A stretch of DNA of 64,000 nt from Stenogyne calaminthoides (lineage: Eukaryota > Streptophyta > Magnoliopsida > Lamiales > Lamiaceae): contig JBBCBC010000002.1 of assembly GCA_037126765.1 (NCBI GenBank), positions 45,884,889 through 45,948,888 on the forward strand, read 5' to 3'. The position numbers and the translations under genes are program-made. The notes under the pieces are model-generated. The model worked only from the letters and a program-made list of their open reading frames with translations. It had not been told where the DNA came from and made no database searches. Shown here one piece after another: positions 58,729 to 64,000 of this stretch (positions within the stretch are counted from its first letter, which is position 1; each line of letters starts with the position of its first letter).

Positions 58729-59387
58729 TAAAACTCCTAAAATAAAATAAGATATTCACGCTGATCATGTTTAGAACGACATTGTTAAAAGTAGTGTTGA
58801 GATATGCCCAACAATTTCCACGTGGACGCAAATTAAATCGCAAATCCAAATTCATGATCTTCTTTTTAAATTGAAGTTTGAAATTCTTTCCTTTTAAGCA
58901 TGTAAAATATATAATTCCAATGGAAATTTAACAAATTATGGAGATTTAAAAGCAAATTTATGATGGCATAAATCTTCACACAAACCATATTTCCTTTTAA
59001 ACCGTTAGAAGTGCCTGCTGGAATTAATTTGCTTGTGGCAGCACACGCTGTTTGCGTGCACACTCACATACACACAATGCTCACCTCCCTACACGTATTA
59101 CATTCACAAGCAAACCACGTGTTTTCAAAAATATATATAAAAATCGCTAATTAAACACCTCAGATTATATAATTACACGCACTATTCACCTAAGACAAAT
59201 TAAAACACACTTTATCATAATAAATACGTCATTCTTTAATTTCGTATCAACAGTGGCACTATAGATTAGTGAAATACTATAAAATATGAATGGAATATTC
59301 CTTAAACGGGTATGTGTAGAATAACATTATTGTCCACACCAGATCGTACCCACAGATAAATTTGACCTAATTTTGAATAAGAGGTAC

Positions 59388-59515
59388 ACTTGCGTGAGAC
59401 GATCTCACAGTAAAACATAAAATAATTTGGACAATAACACTTTTTAATGCTTTGAAAGTGATGGGTGTTAATTTATACTAGTTTATACCTCGTCTCATAT
59501 GAGTTTTATCTTTGA
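59388..59515 (-). repeat. Dispersed repeat with GAGACGG ends, copy 3
   Basis: It runs from ACACTTGCGTGAGACGATCTCACAG to CCTCGTCTCATATGAGTTTTATCTTT and is the inverse of 51549-51672. Confidence 0.6.
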
Positions 59516-59776
59516 ATAAATAGCCAGAAAAATAAGTTCCCCAGTTCAGTGTTTTTTCTTTTAGGGAACAAATTTAATGCAAAAAAGAGCAAAAAATATT
59601 ACTCAGTATAAAATTAATATTTTTATTTATATGAGCTAATATTTTTCATTATTCATTTTATTTTTTTTATTTTTTTTGTGAAACTTGCTAATATGCAACA
59701 AAATTGAATTAAAATTGCATAAGTACACTTATGTACCTAAGAACAAATATTTTTGCCATATACTTATACATATATA

Positions 59777-59936
59777 CTCCCCCGTCTCATTTTATTTTGC
59801 ACAATCCAAATATGGAAAAGAATCTCACAATCTCCACCCTCCATTCTCTTTGAAAAGTCAACAAAACACATAAAAAATAACTTTTTTTAATATGTGTGTC
59901 GATTAAAATGTGCAACATCAAATGAGACGGAAGGAG
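59777..59936. mobile_element. Stowaway-type MITE (160 bp)
   Basis: The ends CTCCCCCGTCTCATTTTATT and CATCAAATGAGACGGAAGGAG are inverted and match the CTCCCTCCGTCYC terminus of Stowaway (Tc1/mariner-derived) MITEs. A TA lies directly outside on both sides (59775-59776 and 59937-59938). Next to the termini, TTTGCACA and TGTGCAACA also mirror. Confidence 0.85.
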
Positions 59937-59938
59937 TA

Positions 59939-61384
59939 TCATGTACAATTGTCTACGTCAATAGTAGTACATAATAATCATCTGATACATATATATATCA
60001 TGACTAGCTAGGGCTAGGCAAAACCCACTTTGAATTAGAAAATTAGTTCCTCCCATTGCCTGATTGATTAGTTACGTGAACATGAAAGATATATGACCAC
60101 ATGTTTATTAATTTTATTTCAAGGTGAATGCAGACAAATATGTTGCTAGCAAAAAGAGAGAGAAAAAGACACCAAAAAAAGTGTGTGTATAAATTTTTCC
60201 ATTCTCATCGTCATACGAAAACATGAATTGAACACAAATTACAGGGTACTACTAATTCTATTTGAGTTGGTATGTAGTGAAACTGATTTTTTTTTACAGG
60301 AAAATTCTTTAGCAATATAAGTCACACATTTTAGTATTATAAGTCACACCCTTCAGTTATCACTACGATACTCTCTGCTATAATATAAATCACACTCTTC
60401 ACTTTTATGAGTAATACTCTTTATAGTAAAAAGTCACACCCTTTATAGTAAAAAGTCACACTTTTTAGTATATAAGTCACACTCCTTAATCAGTTTCACC
60501 GTGAAACTTGTTCACTCTATACTTTGTCATTATATTTGAGTAAGTCTACGGTGAAACTTGTTCATAATATAAAATTTTATAACATTACACTTATAAATTT
60601 AGAATCACTACACTTATCAACTGATACCATTACATTTATAAATTAAAAGTATAGTATTAAATGATATTGATATTAGTTTATAAGAGCAGTTATATCAGTT
60701 TATAAATGTAATCGTATCAATATCATACTATGAACACGTTTCACAGAAGAGTTTGTGATTATATTCGGATTTTAGTTGAATATACTCATATGTGCAATAT
60801 ATTTAATTTGTACTATCAAGCACAATGCTAAGGTGATTCAACAAAAAATTAAGTATCAACAATCACACCCTAAACTATATTTGCGTGCAATGACCATAAA
60901 AGAGTGGATATATCTTCAATAGCCATCAGCCAATATTGTTAGATAAAGGTTAAAGAGGGGAAGAATATCTTTGGTGCAAGCAAAGGTGGATTTCTAAATG
61001 GCAAAAATGTTGTCGTGGTGTTTTCTCTTCTGATCATCTTTTTTTTTGTGGTTTCATGACATGGAAATCACTCCCTTTTTGAAGACTCCATTATTGCAAT
61101 AAAATTTCTAGTGTTGGGGAAAAAATAATAATGCATGAATTATTGCTCATTTCTTGATTGCTCAGTTTTATCATTTTCCAAATGTGTATATGTTAATATG
61201 TAGTATCTTTTTTGCAAATATTTCCTAAAAAATAATTCTGGTTACTGACCCAATCGGAAAATGGGTGCATACTTTAAAACATCAAATAAAACATATATAT
61301 ATTTGCAAAGACGATTATTTAGCATCAAACTTAACATACCTTGGTAATCAAATACGAAGCCAAGTGGCCTTCATTGAAATAAAT
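59939..61384. other. Repeat-rich intergenic DNA
   Basis: 60300-60520 repeats TATAAGTCACAC(A/T)CTTT words seen at 33290-33500. 60500-60760 contains inverted GTGAAACTTGTTCA blocks. No gene is seen. Confidence 0.45.
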
Positions 61385-61500
61385 GGTGTGTTTTGAAACA
61401 CTTAAAACAGCTTTCATATGCACTTATTTTCAAAAGTTGTGAGAGATAGCTTTGAAAATAAGTGCTTCTAAAAGTTGTTTTAAGAGTTTCAAAACACACC
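61385..61500. mobile_element. 116-bp MITE, copy 2
   Basis: GGTGTGTTTTGAAACACTTA at the left is inverted to AGAGTTTCAAAACACACC at the right; inner arms GCACTTATTTTCAAA and TTTGAAAATAAGTGC pair. Same family as 37937-38053, sharing AAAATAAGTGCTTCT. The two frames over 61430-61694 start inside it and are not genes. Confidence 0.85.
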
Positions 61501-62009
61501 CAAAGTGTGATAGCGAGGTACAGATGTACGAAGTCGTACGTGCTGATTCAAATGTTGTCCGTATCTTTTCTGCTCTTGGCGGAGATTGCACAATTGCAAG
61601 GGAACAAAAAGAAAATGAAATCGCATTAATTAAATTCAGATATGTATGTGGAACAAGCAATAGAAAATTGCAGACATTGAAGAAAATACCTTAGAAATGT
61701 CGAATGAATTAATTGGGGGGAAATGAGAGAATGAAGTAGTTAGAGATGTTTGTTGCGTATAATACGTGGGGGTTTAGGTATTTACCAGTTCGAATTTGAA
61801 ACTTTCAAGATTCTATATTCTGTGATTTCCATATATGGGGACATGATGTCTTCATTATGGTAAAGTTGTTACTATCTTTTTTTTCCTTGAATTACGTACG
61901 ATAGGCTTGGGATTCGAATTTGAGATCATGTTGAGAGATAAACTAGTTTGTTACTAGGTTGAGTACGCATAAGTTTAGAGATGCACCAACTATGATTTGT
62001 ATAAAATTA

Positions 62010-62472
62010 TTAAGGGATTAAATTTTATGTAGTACAGTAATTTTGCACCTTTTTAAAATAGATTCCGATTGTTTTGACTTTTTGATTTTGGTATTGAAAG
62101 TTTTCAATTTTTAAAAATTGATCTTTTAACCTGCTGCAGCAAGTTACCAAACAAGTAACGGTCACATGTATAATTATTTTTTTCCCTAAAGAAACCACTA
62201 TTTCTCCTTAAAAAAACACGCAGAAAAATCCCCATCAAAAGTTATTAGGATTAAAAAATTCTAGTGGCATTTCGAAGTTTAAATAAAAAATAAAATAATT
62301 ACATAAGTATCGGTTACCTGTTTGGTGACCTGCTACAGCTGCTTGCAACAGGTTAAAGGATCAATTTCAAAGAAATTGATAACTTATAAGACCAAAATCA
62401 AAAAGTCAAAACAATCGGGATCAATTTCAAAACGAAACAAAATTGCTGGACTGCAAAACACTTAATCCCTAA
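62010..62472. mobile_element. Fold-back (MITE-like) element, about 0.46 kb
   Basis: Ends: TAAGGGATTAA (62010) and TTAATCCCTAA (ending 62472). Arms: CGATTGTTTTGACTTTTTGA and TCAAAAAGTCAAAACAATCG, CTTTTAACCTGCTGCAGCAA and TTGCAACAGGTTAAAGG, AACAAGTAACGG and CGGTTACCTGTT. The centre is about 110 bp of A-rich DNA. No frame. Confidence 0.8.
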
Positions 62473-62559
62473 AATTAAATTTTGATAAAATATTTTCTAA
62501 AAGAATATATATTGTTAGGCAAACTAACCTGTGAAACTTGTTAAAGGTTTTTTTTTAAA

Positions 62560-62770
62560 ATCGTATCACCTATATATGTCACTAAATCGTATTACTTATT
62601 TTCACTAAACAATATCACTTGTTTTCACTAAATCGTATTAGCTGTTTCTGGTCCCCTGTTTTCACATCAATTTTATACTATAAAAACAATTAATATTGTT
62701 AAATGAAACAAGTGATATTGTTTAGTTAAACGAGTAATACGGTTTAGTGAAGCCGGTGATACAGTAAAAA
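62560..62770. mobile_element. Fold-back (MITE-like) element, about 0.21 kb
   Basis: CACTAAATCGTATTACT and AGTAATACGGTTTAGTG, plus AAACAATATCACTTGTTTTC and GAAACAAGTGATATTGTTTA, are inverted pairs; outer ends CGTATCACC and GGTGATACAG pair too. Similar words near 42890-42970 suggest a further decayed member. Confidence 0.75.
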
Positions 62771-63330
62771 AAAATCGTCATGATTTCACAAAACATTTAC
62801 TCAAAACGACAAACTTTCATATGAATCTTGTTCACAGTATAAATTGAATTTATAGCAGTCTAGTACCATAACATTCATATTGATACAACTCTTATAAAAT
62901 AATACCATAACATTCAAACGCATAAATATCAAATTATTAGTTTATAAATAAATATAATAGTAAGAGATCATAAGTATGATATTAGTTCATCTTATTAGAA
63001 ACGCACTATCTTGCAACATGAGCTTGCTTGCCGAAATATCAGTGTTCCACAGGCTACAAATACGTCATTATCGTGCTGTACCACCATAACAAACTCTTGT
63101 TTCCCGTTGGTCCTTTTAAAACGATATCAAGAATTAAAGAAATTTTAGTTACAAAGAACTGTCAAAATCAACTGGAAATTTGTTTGTTGTTTTAAAGGAT
63201 AATAACTCAAATTAATTTATGGATAACACTCCAGTGAACCACGTTCAAACTGTGAACCCTAATTCAATATGATTCATTTCTCTCTCGCGCTCAATCATCT
63301 CATCTCTTGCGTCAAACGCGCGTTTCGAGC

Positions 63331-63471
63331 TCACCAGTCATCGTCATTGTTGGCCACGACAATGCTGAGGTGGCGGCATGCCGCTAGATCTACGTGGTTA
63401 CCCCCGGTGCCGGAGGAGATGATCAGCTTCAACGACGGTAGGTGGCGGAGCACCTCCTCCGTGACGGAGCT
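63331..63471 (-). pseudogene. Fragment of a D-2-hydroxyacid dehydrogenase (HPR3/HPPR-like) gene
   Basis: Read on minus from about 63471 the translation is SVTEEVLRHLPSLKLIISSG, then TGGNHVDLAACRHLSIVVAN, then a stop at 63331. This matches the N-terminal region of plant glyoxylate/hydroxypyruvate or hydroxyphenylpyruvate reductases (xLPSLRLVVTxSAGxNHxDLAxCRRxGIxVAN). Only about 45 codons remain; the nucleotide-binding domain is absent. It is markedly GC-richer than its surroundings and abuts a minisatellite, so it is a gene fragment moved here or left behind. The plus-strand frame 63269-63505 is its shadow. Confidence 0.75.
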
Positions 63472-63930
63472 GTTATGCTATAAAACTATCACTGTTATTT
63501 TATAAAACTCTCACTGTTATGCTATAAAACTATCAATGTTATGCTATAAAACTATCACTCTATTAAACTCTCACTATCATGTTATTAAACTATCATTGTT
63601 TTTCTATAAAACTCTCACCGTTATTCAAAAAAACCCTCACTATTATTCTATAAAACTATCACTGTTATGATATAAAACTCACAATATCATGTTATTAAAC
63701 TACCACGGTTATTCTATAAAACTCTCACTGTTATTCAAAAAAACTCTCACTGTTATCCAATAAAACTCTCACTATTCCGCTATAAAATTATCACTCTATA
63801 AAACTCTCACTATGATTTTATTAAACTATCACTGTTATTTTATAAAACTCACTTTTATTCAGAAAAACTCTCACTGTTATTCTATAAAACTATCATTGTT
63901 ACCGCTATAAAATTATCATTGTTATTCTAT
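63472..63930. repeat. Minisatellite with a unit of about 22 bp
   Basis: The unit TATAAAACTATCACTGTTAT and variants (TATTAAACTCTCACTATCATG, CAAAAAAACTCTCACTG) recur about 20 times, many 21-23 bases apart. Variants mix along the array, as in an old satellite. It may go beyond 63930 in decayed form. Confidence 0.9.
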
Positions 63931-64000
63931 AAATTTCACAATTTCAATTTCAAATCCCCAATTAATGGCCGCTCACACCGTTTTCAATTTCCAGATCAGG

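Noticed and set aside
61430..61694. Overlapping frames of 76 and 80 codons
   Set aside because: Both use MITE sequence and oppose each other; no support as genes.
63269..63505. 78-codon plus frame
   Set aside because: It is the opposite strand of the hydroxyacid dehydrogenase fragment and runs into the minisatellite.
1..64000. CRISPR arrays, rRNA and complete tRNA genes
   Set aside because: None seen; the tandem repeats present are minisatellites or duplications without spacer structure.

Overview
This window is nuclear DNA of a flowering plant, most likely a eudicot. The AT-rich intergenic DNA, the short GT-AG introns, the copia, TRIM, hAT and Stowaway-type elements, a nuclear copy of a plastid atpB piece, and plant-specific genes (ferredoxin-thioredoxin reductase, a CRM-domain plastid splicing factor, class III peroxidase, miR390) all point that way. 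The species cannot be named from the sequence. A run of exactly 500 N (22289-22788) marks a scaffold gap.

Layout. 1-6.3 kb is repeat-rich: the end of a minus-strand copia element whose roughly 2.1 kb LTR sits inside a LINE remnant, then a hAT-like element holding a fold-back element, a second large fold-back, and the atpB fragment. A MIR390 locus lies at about 7.0-7.1 kb. 9.1-12.0 kb (minus) is an IMK2-like leucine-rich-repeat receptor pseudokinase with a tandem repeat in its single intron. 13-21 kb holds another hAT-like element and a near-complete but degenerate copia element (15815-20649), followed by a PRA1.B gene (minus) with an apparent one-base frameshift. 22.8-28.4 kb holds a TRM61 gene cut by the gap, a shared promoter, an AN1 zinc-finger SAP12-like gene (plus) and a SAM-domain gene (minus). 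30.5-32.6 kb is the FTR catalytic subunit (minus).

32.6-39.8 kb is a long AT-rich stretch with a TRIM, a MITE and one candidate micro-ORF. 39.8-45.6 kb is a 13-exon CFM2 gene (minus) with a TRIM in intron 5. 46.7-48.6 kb is a CREG-like secreted protein gene (minus). 52.5-54.0 kb is a peroxidase-29-like gene (plus). 54.7-57.5 kb is an NPF5-like transporter gene (minus) with a frameshift in exon 3. The last 6 kb is MITEs and fold-backs (one with telomere-like repeats), a fragment of a 2-hydroxyacid dehydrogenase gene and a 22-bp minisatellite.

The genes do not form one pathway. FTRB and CFM2 both act in plastids (redox control; group II intron splicing), and IMK2, CREG, peroxidase and NPF belong to the cell surface or secretory system. 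From memory, the gene order FTRB, CFM2, CREG, NPF5 recalls two separate Arabidopsis segments (At2g04690-04700 and At3g01350-01370), which would make this region an unfractionated version of an ancestral block. No wholly new multi-gene system was found. The most notable local structures are the multiplied splice acceptors in IMK2, the repeated intron positions in the CFM2 CRM domains, the nested transposons and the telomere-repeat fold-back.
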